Positions 28,063 to 36,860 of a stretch of 44,976 nucleotides of DNA are shown in pieces (positions within the stretch are counted from its first letter, which is position 1; every line of letters begins with the position of its first letter). The position numbers were made by a program, and so were the translations under genes. The DNA is from Thermomonas sp. (GTDB lineage: Bacteria; Pseudomonadota; Gammaproteobacteria; Xanthomonadales; Xanthomonadaceae), in assembly GCF_025993755.1 (NCBI RefSeq), contig NZ_JAMQHN010000087.1, forward strand, positions 1 through 44,976, read 5' to 3'. The notes below the pieces were generated by a model that was given only the letters and a program-made list of their open reading frames with translations, had not been told where the DNA came from and ran no database searches.

Positions 28063-28934
28063 GCACCGATACGGACACCAGCGTCATCTCCGCCCGCGGG
28101 CTGCGCAAGACGTACAAGAACACGTGCGCTCTCGACGGCGCCGACTTCTCGATCCCCTCCGGCCGCATCGTCGGCCTGATCGGCCCCAACGGCGCCGGCA
28201 AGACCACGGCGCTCAAGGCCATCCTCGGATTGATCCCGTTCGAGGGCGACCTGCGGGTGCTGGGCAAGGACCCGCGCACCCAACGCGACGCCCTGATGAA
28301 CGACGTCAGCTTCATCGCCGACGTCGCGGTGCTGCCGCGCTGGATCAGCGTCGAACAGGTCATCGAGTTCGTCGCCGGCGTCCACCCGCGCTTCGATGCC
28401 GGCAAGTGCCGCCGCTTCCTGGAAGGCACCAAGCTGCAGATGAAAACCAGGGTGCGCGAAATGTCCAAGGGCATGATCGTGCAGTTGCACCTGGCGCTGG
28501 TGATGGCCATCGACGCCCGCCTGCTGGTGCTCGACGAGCCCACCCTGGGCCTGGACATCCTCTACCGCAAGCAGTTCTACCAGCGCCTGCTGGAAGACTA
28601 CTTCGACGACGACAAGACCATCCTGGTCACCACCCACCAGGTCGAGGAAATCGAGCACATCCTTACCGACGTGATGTTCATCCAGGGCGGCAAGGTGGTG
28701 CTGAACGCGGCGATGGACACGCTGGGCGAACGCTACGTCGAAGTGCTGGTCGCCGCCGACAAGCTGGACGCCGCGCGCGCGCTCGATCCGATCGACGAAC
28801 GCAGCCTGCCGTTCGGCAAGACCGTGATGCTGTTCGACGGCGCCGACCCCGCCCGCCTCGCCGAACTCGGTGAAACCCGCACGCCGGGTCTGGCCGACCT
28901 GTTCGTGGCCACCATGAAAGGAACCTACGCATGA
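28059..28934 (+). CDS. ABC transporter ATP-binding protein
   Basis: A 291-residue ATPase subunit. Walker A is GPNGAGKTT at residues 42-50. The Q-loop region follows, and the signature is degenerate (EMSKGM in place of LSGGQ) before Walker B LLVLDEPTLGLD and the H-loop region TILVTTHQVEEIEH. This is the ABC-2/YtrB type that works with a separate membrane subunit, encoded next with an ATGA overlap at 28931. Cargo unknown; YtrA-controlled exporters in other bacteria respond to cell-envelope stress or antibiotics. Confidence 0.93.
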   Translation: MSTDTDTSVISARGLRKTYKNTCALDGADFSIPSGRIVGLIGPNGAGKTTALKAILGLIPFEGDLRVLGKDPRTQRDALMNDVSFIADVAVLPRWISVEQVIEFVAGVHPRFDAGKCRRFLEGTKLQMKTRVREMSKGMIVQLHLALVMAIDARLLVLDEPTLGLDILYRKQFYQRLLEDYFDDDKTILVTTHQVEEIEHILTDVMFIQGGKVVLNAAMDTLGERYVEVLVAADKLDAARALDPIDERSLPFGKTVMLFDGADPARLAELGETRTPGLADLFVATMKGTYA

Positions 28935-29965
28935 ACGCCATCGTTGACTCCACGCCGACCCCCAGGGCCGCGCCCCACCCCACCCACAGGTTCAAGCTGC
29001 TGCTCAAGCGCGAATACTGGGAGCATCGCGGCGGGTTCTTCTGGGCGCCGATCTGGGCCGGCGCGATCTCGCTGCTGTTCACCCTGATGGGGCTGATCCT
29101 GGGCGAAGTCGCGCTCAACAGCAGCAACGGGGGCATCCACGTCAATGGCGACAAGGTCGTCATGAACAACCTCGACCTGAGCGTCATCACCGCCAACATG
29201 GATCCGGAAACCGCCCGCCACTGGACGGACACCGTGCGCTTCACGACCGCCTCGGCGATGCTCTGGCCGCTGCTGGTGCTGGGCTTCGTGATGTTCTTCT
29301 ACTGCCTGGGCGCCCTGTACGACGACCGCAAGGACCGCAGCGTGCTGTTCTGGAAATCGTTGCCGATTTCGGATCGCGACACCGTACTGTCGAAGGTTGC
29401 CAGTGCGCTGGTGATCGCACCCGTCATGGCCACGCTCATCGGCATCGTCTGCATGGTGGCCTACCTGCTCGTGCTCAGCGTGTTCGTGCTGATCCACCAC
29501 GGCAACCCGATCACCCTGCTCTGGAGCCCGACCAACCTGCTGGCCAATGCCGGCCTCGGCCTGGCGGTCCTCCCGGTGTACGCCCTGTGGGCGTTGCCCA
29601 GTGCGGGTTGGCTTTTGCTGTGCTCGGCCTGGGCCCGGACCAAGCCGTTCCTGTGGGCGGTCATGATCCCGGTGTTCGCCGGCGTGCTCACCAGTTGGTT
29701 CAACCTGATGCAGTCGTTCAATCTCGGCGACGGCTGGTTCTGGAAGAACGTGGTGGCGCATCTGCTGGGTGGCGTATTCCCGGGAAGCTTCTTTGCCGCT
29801 GCCGATGTAAGGTCGTTCGACGGCAGTGGCATCCCGAGCTTCTCGACCCTGCTGCACGTTGTGGCCTCTCCGCTGTCCACGCCGCAGCTGTGGGTCGGCG
29901 CCATCGCCGGCATCGCGATGATCGTCATTGCCATCCGCCTGCGCCGCTGGCGCGACGAGGGCTGA
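28931..29965 (+). CDS. ABC transporter permease
   Basis: A 344-residue integral membrane protein with about six predicted spans: roughly residues 36-62, 103-126, 155-190 (two close spans), 210-240, 245-262 and 320-338. The second span is preceded by a periplasmic loop of about 40 residues. A polar N-terminal tail precedes the first span. It overlaps the ATPase gene by four bases (ATGA), so the two are co-translated and presumably form one exporter. The family resembles ABC-2 permeases linked to GntR regulators in xanthomonads; substrate is not evident. Confidence 0.9.
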   Translation: MNAIVDSTPTPRAAPHPTHRFKLLLKREYWEHRGGFFWAPIWAGAISLLFTLMGLILGEVALNSSNGGIHVNGDKVVMNNLDLSVITANMDPETARHWTDTVRFTTASAMLWPLLVLGFVMFFYCLGALYDDRKDRSVLFWKSLPISDRDTVLSKVASALVIAPVMATLIGIVCMVAYLLVLSVFVLIHHGNPITLLWSPTNLLANAGLGLAVLPVYALWALPSAGWLLLCSAWARTKPFLWAVMIPVFAGVLTSWFNLMQSFNLGDGWFWKNVVAHLLGGVFPGSFFAAADVRSFDGSGIPSFSTLLHVVASPLSTPQLWVGAIAGIAMIVIAIRLRRWRDEG

Positions 29966-29988
29966 GGCCCGACACCGAGGACACACAC

Positions 29989-30675
29989 ATGACCATCAAG
30001 CACGCACTTGCCCTGATCCTGCTCGCCTCCGTGCCGCTGTCGGGCTGCAACCAGGCGCCCACTCCGCCCGCAGCTGCACCCGCCGCGTCCGGGCAGACCG
30101 CCCCGAACGACGCCGGGCAAAAGGGCTTCATCGCACGTCAGGTCGACCGCGCCTTCGACGAAGCGCGCCGCGACCTGCACAGCAAGAACCTGCCGATCAG
30201 CGGCAATCGCATCCAGATCGGCGACCACCGGATCGGTGACAACGACGACACCCTGCCGAAGGCCGAGATCACGCCGCAAGGAGATCTTCTGATCGAGGGA
30301 AAGCCGGTGGCGATCAATGCGCAGCAGCGCCGCGACCTGCTGACCTACCGCGAACAGGTCATCGCCATTGCCGAAGCCGGCATGGCGATCGGTTCACAGG
30401 GCGTCGGCATCGCCGGCATGGCGGTCGGCGGCATTCCCGGCCTGATCCTCGGTGGCGAAAAGGCGCAGAAGGAGTACGAGGCGCGGATCGAGGCCGAGAG
30501 CAAGAAGATCGAAGCCGCAGCCCGCCAGATCTGTACCCAGCTGACTCCGCTGCTGGCGGCCCAGCAGCGACTGGCCGAGTCGCTGCCCGCCTTCAAGCCT
30601 TACGCGACGATGACCCAGGCGGATATCGACGATTGCGGCAAGGACAGCCACGACGACGTAGTCGTCAGGCAATAA
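29989..30675 (+). CDS. Lipoprotein, last gene of the GntR-ABC operon (possibly DUF2884/YggN-like)
   Basis: A 228-residue protein with a lipoprotein signal (MTIKHALALILLASVPLSGC, Cys20). A Pro/Ala linker (about 21-45) follows. The body contains LPKAEITPQGDLLIEGKPVAINAQ and RRDLLTYREQVIAIAEAGM, which recalls DUF2884 (YggN) proteins, and a glycine-rich segment IGSQGVGIAGMAVGGIPGLILGG that could be membrane-associated. It begins 24 bp after the permease with GAGG upstream, so it is likely the envelope component of this operon. Convergent with aroA (37 bp gap). Family call is tentative. Confidence 0.7.
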   Translation: MTIKHALALILLASVPLSGCNQAPTPPAAAPAASGQTAPNDAGQKGFIARQVDRAFDEARRDLHSKNLPISGNRIQIGDHRIGDNDDTLPKAEITPQGDLLIEGKPVAINAQQRRDLLTYREQVIAIAEAGMAIGSQGVGIAGMAVGGIPGLILGGEKAQKEYEARIEAESKKIEAAARQICTQLTPLLAAQQRLAESLPAFKPYATMTQADIDDCGKDSHDDVVVRQ

Positions 30676-30712
30676 CGCGACCGGACTCGCGCCCGCGGCA
30701 TCGCTGCAGGCG

Positions 30713-32017
30713 CTATTCCAGGAAGCACCCGGCGCTGCGCGCCAGCGCGTCAAAGCCCGGGAACGAAGTCGCGACGTTGGCCACGTCGCGGATGTGGACT
30801 TCGCCGCTCGCCCGCTGGGCGGCCACCGCGAACGCCATCGCGATGCGGTGGTCGTCGCGGCTTTCGACCGTGCCGCCGCCGAGCGGGCCGGGGTGGATCA
30901 CGGCACCGTCCGGCGCTTCGTCCACCCGCACGCCCAAGGTGCGCAGACCTTCAGCCATCGCCGCGATCCGGTCGGATTCCTTGACCCGAAGTTCCGAAGC
31001 GCCTTGCACCACGGTGGGGCCGTCGGCGCAGGTTGCGGCAACGAACAGCGCCGGGAACTCGTCGATCATGTCCGGCACCAGCGCAACCGGTACCTCGATC
31101 CCGTGCAGCGGCGCGTAACGCACACGCAGATCGGCCACCGGCTCGCCATCGCAGTCGGAAGCGTTCTCCTCGACGATGTCCGCCCCCATGTGGCGCAGCA
31201 CGTGCAGCAGCCCGGTGCGGCGTGGATTCAGCCCAACCTGGCGCAAGGTGAGATCGGAACCGGGCACGATGCTGGCGGCCACCAGGAAGAACGCCGCCGA
31301 GGAGAAATCGGCGGGCACGTGGATATCTTTCGCCCGCAGCCGCTGCCCACCGCGCAAGCGCGCGAAGCCGGGTGAAAACGCGACCTCGACGCCGAACGCC
31401 GAGAGCATCCGTTCGGTGTAATCGCGGGTCGGGCGCGGCTCGACTACCGACGTCTCGCCGCGCGCGTACAGCCCGGCCAGAAGCAGCGCGGACTTGACCT
31501 GTGCGCTGGCGACTTCGAGAACATGCGCGCAGCCGGCCAGCGTCTGCCCGCCATGAATCCGCAATGGCGGCGTGCCTCCGCTGCCGGTTTCGACGCGCGC
31601 GCCCATGCGCGCCAGCGGCTCGGTGACGCGCCGCATCGGGCGTTTGCCCAACGAAGCATCGCCGGTGAGGATCGAATCGAAGGCCTGACCCGCCAGCAAG
31701 CCGGCCAGCAGCCGCATTCCGGTACCGGAATTGCCGCAGTCCAGCGCACCATCCGGGGCTTTCAGCCCATCCACGCCGACGCCATGCACGATGCGTGTTG
31801 ATGGCGATGGCGTTTCGATGCGCACGTCCATCTGCCCGAAAATCTTCGCGGTGGCGCGGGTGTCCTCGCCTTCAAGAAAGCCGTCAATCCGCGACATGCC
31901 ATCCGCAAGCGCCGCCAGCATCACCGCGCGGTGCGAGATCGACTTGTCGCCGGGCATTTCCAGCACTCCGCGCAGCGCCCGACCCGGCCCGGCATACCAA
32001 TTCTGCCCTGATCTCAT
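30713..32017 (-). CDS. aroA: 3-phosphoshikimate 1-carboxyvinyltransferase (EPSP synthase)
   Basis: Condenses shikimate-3-phosphate with phosphoenolpyruvate in chorismate synthesis. The 434-residue protein has MPGDKSISHRAVMLAAL (K25, S26 binding shikimate phosphate), DCGNSGTGMRLLAGLL and the second-half ESRDDHRIAMAFA motif. ATG 32017 overlaps the hisC stop (ATGA on the minus strand), so the start is well supported and translation is coupled. The longer frame upstream is a shadow of hisC. It is the last gene of serC-pheA-hisC-aroA. Confidence 0.96.
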   Translation of the reverse strand: MRSGQNWYAGPGRALRGVLEMPGDKSISHRAVMLAALADGMSRIDGFLEGEDTRATAKIFGQMDVRIETPSPSTRIVHGVGVDGLKAPDGALDCGNSGTGMRLLAGLLAGQAFDSILTGDASLGKRPMRRVTEPLARMGARVETGSGGTPPLRIHGGQTLAGCAHVLEVASAQVKSALLLAGLYARGETSVVEPRPTRDYTERMLSAFGVEVAFSPGFARLRGGQRLRAKDIHVPADFSSAAFFLVAASIVPGSDLTLRQVGLNPRRTGLLHVLRHMGADIVEENASDCDGEPVADLRVRYAPLHGIEVPVALVPDMIDEFPALFVAATCADGPTVVQGASELRVKESDRIAAMAEGLRTLGVRVDEAPDGAVIHPGPLGGGTVESRDDHRIAMAFAVAAQRASGEVHIRDVANVATSFPGFDALARSAGCFLE

Positions 32018-33126
32018 GCGAAGACCGCCCCCAGCGCCACCAGCAGGCGCGCATTTTCCTCGGCCGTTCCTACCGTGATTCGCAGGCAATCCCCCAGTCC
32101 GTAGCCGCCCACTGGACGCACCACGATCCCGCGCTGGCGCAGCGCCGCTTCGACGCGGTCGGTCTCGGGGCCGAACTCGACCAGCAGGAAATTGGTCTGC
32201 GACGGCGCGACCACCAGTCCCCACACGCGCAGGGCGGAGGCCAGTGCTTCGCGCTGCACCCTGTTGCCATCCACTGCCGCCTGCAGATGCTCGACATCGC
32301 CCAGCGCGGCCTCGGCTGCGGCCAGCCCCGGTGCGTTGACGTTGAAGCTTTCGCGCACGCGCTCCATCACCGCGATGCAGTCGGGATGCGCGATCGCATA
32401 ACCCACCCGAACGCCGGCCAGCGCATAGGCCTTGCTGAAGGTGCGGGTGACGACAAGGTTGGGATACTCCGGCAACAACGAAAGCGCGCTGGCGCACTCG
32501 GGCGCGTCGACGAATTCGGCGTAGGCCTCGTCGATGACGACGATGACGTCCTCCGGCACCCGCGCCATGAACGCGGCGAAGGAATCGTGGCTGAACCAGG
32601 TGCCGGTGGGATTGTTCGGATTGGCCAGGAACACCAGCCGGGTCTTCGGTCCAACCGCGGCAAGCAGCGCCTCCAGATCGTGCCCGCGCGGCATCGCATG
32701 CCCGGACGAATGGGCCGGGGCCACCATCAGCGCCGCACCTGCGGCCTGCGCGGCCAGCGCGTACACGGCAAATCCGAATTGCGATGCGACAACTTCATCG
32801 CCTGGGCCCGCGAACACCTGCGCGAACTGCATCAACAGCTCGTGCGAGCCGTTGCCCAGCACGATGCTGGCACTTTCGACCCGGTGGTGCCACGCCAACG
32901 CACGCTTGAGATCCCCACCCCGGGGATCGGGATACACGTGCATGCGCTCCAACGCGGCGCCGGCCGCCTGCACCGCGCGCGGGCTGGCGCCATACGGATT
33001 CTCGTTCGATCCCAGTTCCACCAGGGGCTGCTCGAACTGCCGCCGCAGCGCGACCAGATCGTGCCCCGGGTCGTACGCGCGCAGGCCGCGCACGCCCGGC
33101 AGCGCCCGCTGGCCGAAATCGATCAC
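32014..33126 (-). CDS. hisC: Histidinol-phosphate aminotransferase (HisC, possibly broad aromatic specificity)
   Basis: A 370-residue PLP aminotransferase of fold type I. It has the family stretches LGSNENPYGASPRAV and LANPNNPTGTWF, and the PLP lysine K232 in TFSKAYALAG. HisC acts in histidine synthesis, but copies in aromatic operons often transaminate prephenate or phenylpyruvate. Location between pheA and aroA points to a role in phenylalanine/tyrosine synthesis. The GTG at 33126 is chosen because it overlaps the pheA stop (GTGA), mirroring the other junctions, and gives a natural N-terminus ([20 protein letters not shown]). Confidence 0.92.
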   Translation of the reverse strand: MIDFGQRALPGVRGLRAYDPGHDLVALRRQFEQPLVELGSNENPYGASPRAVQAAGAALERMHVYPDPRGGDLKRALAWHHRVESASIVLGNGSHELLMQFAQVFAGPGDEVVASQFGFAVYALAAQAAGAALMVAPAHSSGHAMPRGHDLEALLAAVGPKTRLVFLANPNNPTGTWFSHDSFAAFMARVPEDVIVVIDEAYAEFVDAPECASALSLLPEYPNLVVTRTFSKAYALAGVRVGYAIAHPDCIAVMERVRESFNVNAPGLAAAEAALGDVEHLQAAVDGNRVQREALASALRVWGLVVAPSQTNFLLVEFGPETDRVEAALRQRGIVVRPVGGYGLGDCLRITVGTAEENARLLVALGAVFA

Positions 33127-34322
33127 GTGATCGCCACCGGATAGGAGCCGAGCACGCGCACTTCGCTGCCGTGCTCCGCGATCTCGTCCAGCGCGTCCTT
33201 GAGCGGCGCCACCTGGCAATGGCCGGCGACGTCGATGAAAAACGCGTATTGCCACTTGTAGCCGTGCTCCGGGCGAGACTCGATGCGGTTCATGCTGATG
33301 CCGCGCCGCGCCAGCGGCTCCAGCACGCCGTACAGCGCGCCCGGACGATCGCGGATGAACACCAGCAGCGAAGTGCGGTCGTTGCCGGACGGCGGGAACA
33401 TCTCGCGACCGATCACGAGGAAACGGGTGGTGTTGTCGGCGCGGTCCTCGATCGGCCCTGCGATCTTCTTCAGTCCGTACACCACCGCCGCGGATTCTCC
33501 GGCGATCGCCGCCGCGTCATCGGCGCCACGCGCGCGGCGGGCGCCTTCGGCATTGCTCGACACCGGGATCCGCTCGGCCTTCGGAAGGTTCTTGCGCAGC
33601 CAGCCGCTGCACTGCCCCAGCGTCTGCGGATGCGCGAAGACGCGCTCGATGTCCTCGATGTGCCCACTGCGCGATTGCAGGTACTGGTGGATCTGCAGTT
33701 CGACCTCGCCGCAGATCCGCAGCGGCGAACTCAGGAACATGTCCAGCGTCACCTGGATCGTGCCTTGTCCGGAGTTCTCGACCGGCACCACGCCGAAATC
33801 GGCGCTGCCCGATGCCACCTCGGCGAATACTTCCTCGATGCTGCCCATCGGCAGGCCGTGCGCGGAATGGCCGAAGTGCTTGTACACCGCCTGCTGGCTG
33901 AAGGTGCCCTCGGGCCCGAGATAACCGATCTTCAGCGGTTCCTGCTGGGCGAGGCAGGCCGACATGATCTCGCGGAACAGGCGCACAAGTTCCTCATCCG
34001 ACAGCGGGCCGTCGTTTCGATCGACCACCTGGCGCAGCACCTGCGCCTCGCGTTCGGGCCGGTAGTAGTCGACTGCCGCAGCCAGCTTGCCCTTGGCCTT
34101 GCCGACCTGATGCGCCCAGTGCGCGCGTTCGGCGATCAGCTGCTGGATCTGGCGGTCGATGCCGTCGATCTGGACGCGCACCGCCGCCAGGTCGGGCTTC
34201 TTCGGCTCGTCGCTCCCGCGTGGGCGGGAGTCCGTGGACGCCTGACCGGCATCCTCCGCGTTCCTGCCCCTTCGCACGCGCGCGTTCGACGGCTTGGGCG
34301 TCTTGTCGGTCTTCTTAGCCAT
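33123..34322 (-). CDS. pheA: Bifunctional chorismate mutase/prephenate dehydratase (P-protein)
   Basis: Converts chorismate to prephenate and then to phenylpyruvate. The 399 residues consist of a basic, low-complexity tail (1-43), an AroQ-type chorismate mutase (about 44-125, [21 protein letters not shown]), the dehydratase (131-310, [15 protein letters not shown] and the NTTRFLV motif) and an ACT domain (about 318-399, with NRIESRP), the usual site of phenylalanine feedback. The long N-terminal tail is unusual versus E. coli PheA (386 aa) but has the same codon bias. ATG 34322 overlaps the end of serC by eight bases. Confidence 0.95.
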   Translation of the reverse strand: MAKKTDKTPKPSNARVRRGRNAEDAGQASTDSRPRGSDEPKKPDLAAVRVQIDGIDRQIQQLIAERAHWAHQVGKAKGKLAAAVDYYRPEREAQVLRQVVDRNDGPLSDEELVRLFREIMSACLAQQEPLKIGYLGPEGTFSQQAVYKHFGHSAHGLPMGSIEEVFAEVASGSADFGVVPVENSGQGTIQVTLDMFLSSPLRICGEVELQIHQYLQSRSGHIEDIERVFAHPQTLGQCSGWLRKNLPKAERIPVSSNAEGARRARGADDAAAIAGESAAVVYGLKKIAGPIEDRADNTTRFLVIGREMFPPSGNDRTSLLVFIRDRPGALYGVLEPLARRGISMNRIESRPEHGYKWQYAFFIDVAGHCQVAPLKDALDEIAEHGSEVRVLGSYPVAIT

Positions 34323-35400
34323 GGGATTTCTGGAACTCCTGCATGAAATCGATCAATGCCCGCACGCCATCCTCGGGCAGCGCGTTGTAGAGCGATACCC
34401 GCATCCCGCCCAGCACGCGATGGCCCTTCAGGCCGATCAGGCCCGCCTCGCGCGCCTGCGCGATGAAGGTCGCATCCAGCGCGGGATCGTGCAGGAAGAA
34501 CGGCACGTTCATCCTCGAGCGTGCGCGCGGCGCGACTTCATTGCGGTAATAGCCGCCGGAGCCGTCGATGGCGGCGTACAGCGACGCGGCCTTGCGCGCG
34601 TTGCGGCGGGCGAATTCGTCCACCCCACCCTGGTCCAGCGTCCAGCGCAGGCACAGCCCGAGCAGGTACCAGTTCCAGGTCGGCGGCGTGTTGAGCATCG
34701 AGCCGGCCTTGGCCTGGGCACGGTAGTCGAGGACCGGCGCCCGCGGCTGGCCCTCGCGTTCCAGCAGATCGGGGCGCACGATCAGGACCGTGATGCCGGC
34801 CGGGCCGAGATTCTTCTGGGCCCCGGCGTAGATCGCGCCGAATTTCGCCACATCGAGCGGTTCGGAAGCAATCGACGAACTGAAATCCGCGATCACCGGC
34901 GCCTGGCCGAATTCCGGCAACTGCCGCCACTCGACGCCGTGGATGGTCTCGTTGGCGGTCAGGTGGAGGTAGGCCGCATCCGGCGAAAGCATCCAGCCCT
35001 GGCGCTCGGGCAGGTCGCGGAAACCGCCACCTTCGCTGCTGGCCGCGACCCGCGCATCCACGGCCGTTGCCGCCTGTCGCAGCGCGGTCTTGCCCCAATG
35101 GCCGCTCACCACATAGTCCGCCGCCTGCCCCGGGGCCGCGAAATTGAGCGGCAGCAGGGCCTGCACCGTGGTCGCTCCGCCGCTGGTGAACAGCACCGCA
35201 TAATCGTCCGGAATCGACAGCAGGGCGCGCAGATCGGCTTCGGCGCGCTGCGCCAGTTCCATGAAATCGGCGCCACGGTGGCTGATCTCCAGCACCGAGG
35301 CGCCGCAGTCGCGGTATTCCAGCAATTCCGCCTGTGCCCGCAGCAGCACGGCTTCGGGCAGGGTGGCCGGGCCCGGGCTGAAGTTGAACGCGCGCGCCAT
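34315..35400 (-). CDS. serC: Phosphoserine aminotransferase
   Basis: Makes 3-phosphoserine from 3-phosphohydroxypyruvate and glutamate (serine synthesis, also pyridoxal phosphate synthesis). 361 residues, starting [20 protein letters not shown], the family hallmark. Other motifs are [25 protein letters not shown] and the PLP lysine K196 in [11 protein letters not shown]. It heads the operon serC-pheA-hisC-aroA. The 167-bp upstream gap shows only a weak -10-like CATACT on the minus strand about 35 bp before the start and no attenuator-type leader peptide that I can support. Confidence 0.96.
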   Translation of the reverse strand: MARAFNFSPGPATLPEAVLLRAQAELLEYRDCGASVLEISHRGADFMELAQRAEADLRALLSIPDDYAVLFTSGGATTVQALLPLNFAAPGQAADYVVSGHWGKTALRQAATAVDARVAASSEGGGFRDLPERQGWMLSPDAAYLHLTANETIHGVEWRQLPEFGQAPVIADFSSSIASEPLDVAKFGAIYAGAQKNLGPAGITVLIVRPDLLEREGQPRAPVLDYRAQAKAGSMLNTPPTWNWYLLGLCLRWTLDQGGVDEFARRNARKAASLYAAIDGSGGYYRNEVAPRARSRMNVPFFLHDPALDATFIAQAREAGLIGLKGHRVLGGMRVSLYNALPEDGVRALIDFMQEFQKSHG

Positions 35401-35567
35401 CGCAGCGAATTCCGAGGGTGGGAAGGATCAAGTATGCCGCAGCGCAGCACGCTCGCATGGGCCGAAGGCCATGCCCGCGCAATGACCAGCGGTTATCGGC
35501 CTAGAAACACGCCGAAAATCCGACATGGAAACTTGAGCGCCGCAAGACCGGGGTTGCCGGCGTTGCC

Positions 35568-35840
35568 CTAGAATTTTTCCTTCAGCACCCGCCGAATCTC
35601 GCTTTCGATCGGTTCCTTGAACATCGCCGCGAAGAATCCGAGCTTGGCGTGCACGTGCAATTCGCCCTCGCCCAGCGCGATTTCGCCGTCCACGCCCGGT
35701 CGCGAGAACTGCAGCGCATCGCCTTCCCATGCGTAGTCGATCCCGAACCGCTCGGCGAGTTTGACCGCCACCTCGTCGATGGCCTTTTTCGCCTTTGCAC
35801 GGGTCAGGGAATGGGCGTGCCGGATTTCGATGCGCGACAT
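35568..35840 (-). CDS. Polyhydroxyalkanoic acid system family protein
   Basis: A 90-residue protein starting MSRIEIRHAHSLTRAKAKKA and continuing IDEVAVKLAERFGIDYAWEGDALQFSRPGVDGEI. The pattern (basic N-terminal helix, then beta strands with VDGEIALGEGELHVHAKLG) matches the PHA_gran_rgn family often found near PHA granule genes; molecular role unknown. ATG 35840 is the family-like start; another ATG at 35858 would add six residues. It is divergent from the FHA gene and marks the beginning of a lipid-granule-like region. Confidence 0.85.
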   Translation of the reverse strand: MSRIEIRHAHSLTRAKAKKAIDEVAVKLAERFGIDYAWEGDALQFSRPGVDGEIALGEGELHVHAKLGFFAAMFKEPIESEIRRVLKEKF

Positions 35841-35998
35841 GCGGGGACGGGGCTCCATGACGGGTTGCGGGTTGCCGACGGCTGGCGCCGGCCGGGACTG
35901 GCCCATGCTAGCAGCCCATGACGTTGTTGATGTCAGAGGCTTGACCCTGCCATGAGTTCACTCCGCAGCACCATTCCGACCTGCTAGATTGCGCGACG

Positions 35999-36793
35999 AT
36001 GAAGCATCCGTTCCTGAGATTCTGCGACGACGGCCAGCCCGGCCCGGCCCAGCCCGACTTGGCGCTGGGCGACGGCGTGCTGACCTTCGGGCGCGGAGCC
36101 GCCGGCCAGCTGGCGCCGGTCGATGCCCAGTCGCCGTGGCTGCTGCAGCTGAGCAACGATCGTCGCGGCATCTGGCTGACGGTCGCCGACCAGTTGCGCG
36201 GCGTCCACGTCAACGGCCGCCCGATCCAGCAGGTCGCCATGCTGCGGGCCGGCGACTGCATCCACGTGGCCGGCCGCAAGCTGCTGCTGCTGTCCGACGT
36301 CGATACCAAGCCCACGACCGAAATCGCCCCGCCGCAGGATCCCGCGGCCAGCGTGCGCGTGGTCCTGCGCGGCGTCGGCGGTCGCCACCATGGCCGCAGC
36401 ATCAGCCTCGACCGACCCTGCCGGGTTGGCAGCACCGCAGATGCCGACCTGCGGATCGAAGGCCACGGCATCCTGCCGCAGCACGCCATGATCGAAGAGA
36501 GCAACGGGCAGTTTCTGCTGCACGCAATGAGCGATGCGGTGCAGGTGAACGGCCGGGCGGTGCGCGAGGCCGTGCTGCACGGCGGCGACCAGATCGCATT
36601 CAGTCCGCAGCACCGTTTCCTGCTCGAAGCCCCGCCCGCGCCAGTGCCCCTGCCCCGGAGGATCGATCCCGAGCTGGACGCCGCGCCCATCCCCCCGCAA
36701 CACGGCTGGGCCAGCCGGATCCCGTGGCTGCTGGTGGCCGCCGTGCTGCTGGCAGCCGGTCTGTCGGCGTTGCTCGTGTTCGGGCCGCGCTGA
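35999..36793 (+). CDS. FHA-domain protein with C-terminal membrane anchor
   Basis: A 264-residue protein. Two FHA-like beta-sandwich regions appear: about 24-100 (LTFGRGAAG... GVHVNGRPIQQVAMLRAGDCIHV) and about 120-212 (CRVGSTADADLRIEGHGILPQHAMI ... VQVNGRAVREAVLHGGDQI). The second has the best FHA signature, GS/T-x(n)-H and VNG. A Pro-rich linker precedes a single C-terminal membrane helix (about 240-261). FHA domains bind phosphothreonine; no kinase gene is in the window. It is 67 bp ahead of the patatin gene on the same strand, so the two may act together at the membrane. Confidence 0.8.
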   Translation: MKHPFLRFCDDGQPGPAQPDLALGDGVLTFGRGAAGQLAPVDAQSPWLLQLSNDRRGIWLTVADQLRGVHVNGRPIQQVAMLRAGDCIHVAGRKLLLLSDVDTKPTTEIAPPQDPAASVRVVLRGVGGRHHGRSISLDRPCRVGSTADADLRIEGHGILPQHAMIEESNGQFLLHAMSDAVQVNGRAVREAVLHGGDQIAFSPQHRFLLEAPPAPVPLPRRIDPELDAAPIPPQHGWASRIPWLLVAAVLLAAGLSALLVFGPR

Positions 36794-36860
36794 CGCGCCG
36801 GTCGGGCGCGGACGCATCCGCTCGACTACACTCGGCAAGATCAGCACACGAGGCAAGCGC

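Noticed and set aside
35401-35567. Attenuator leader before serC
   Set aside because: No short frame with runs of Phe, Tyr, Trp, His or Ser codons and no alternative stem-loops followed by a T-run were found.
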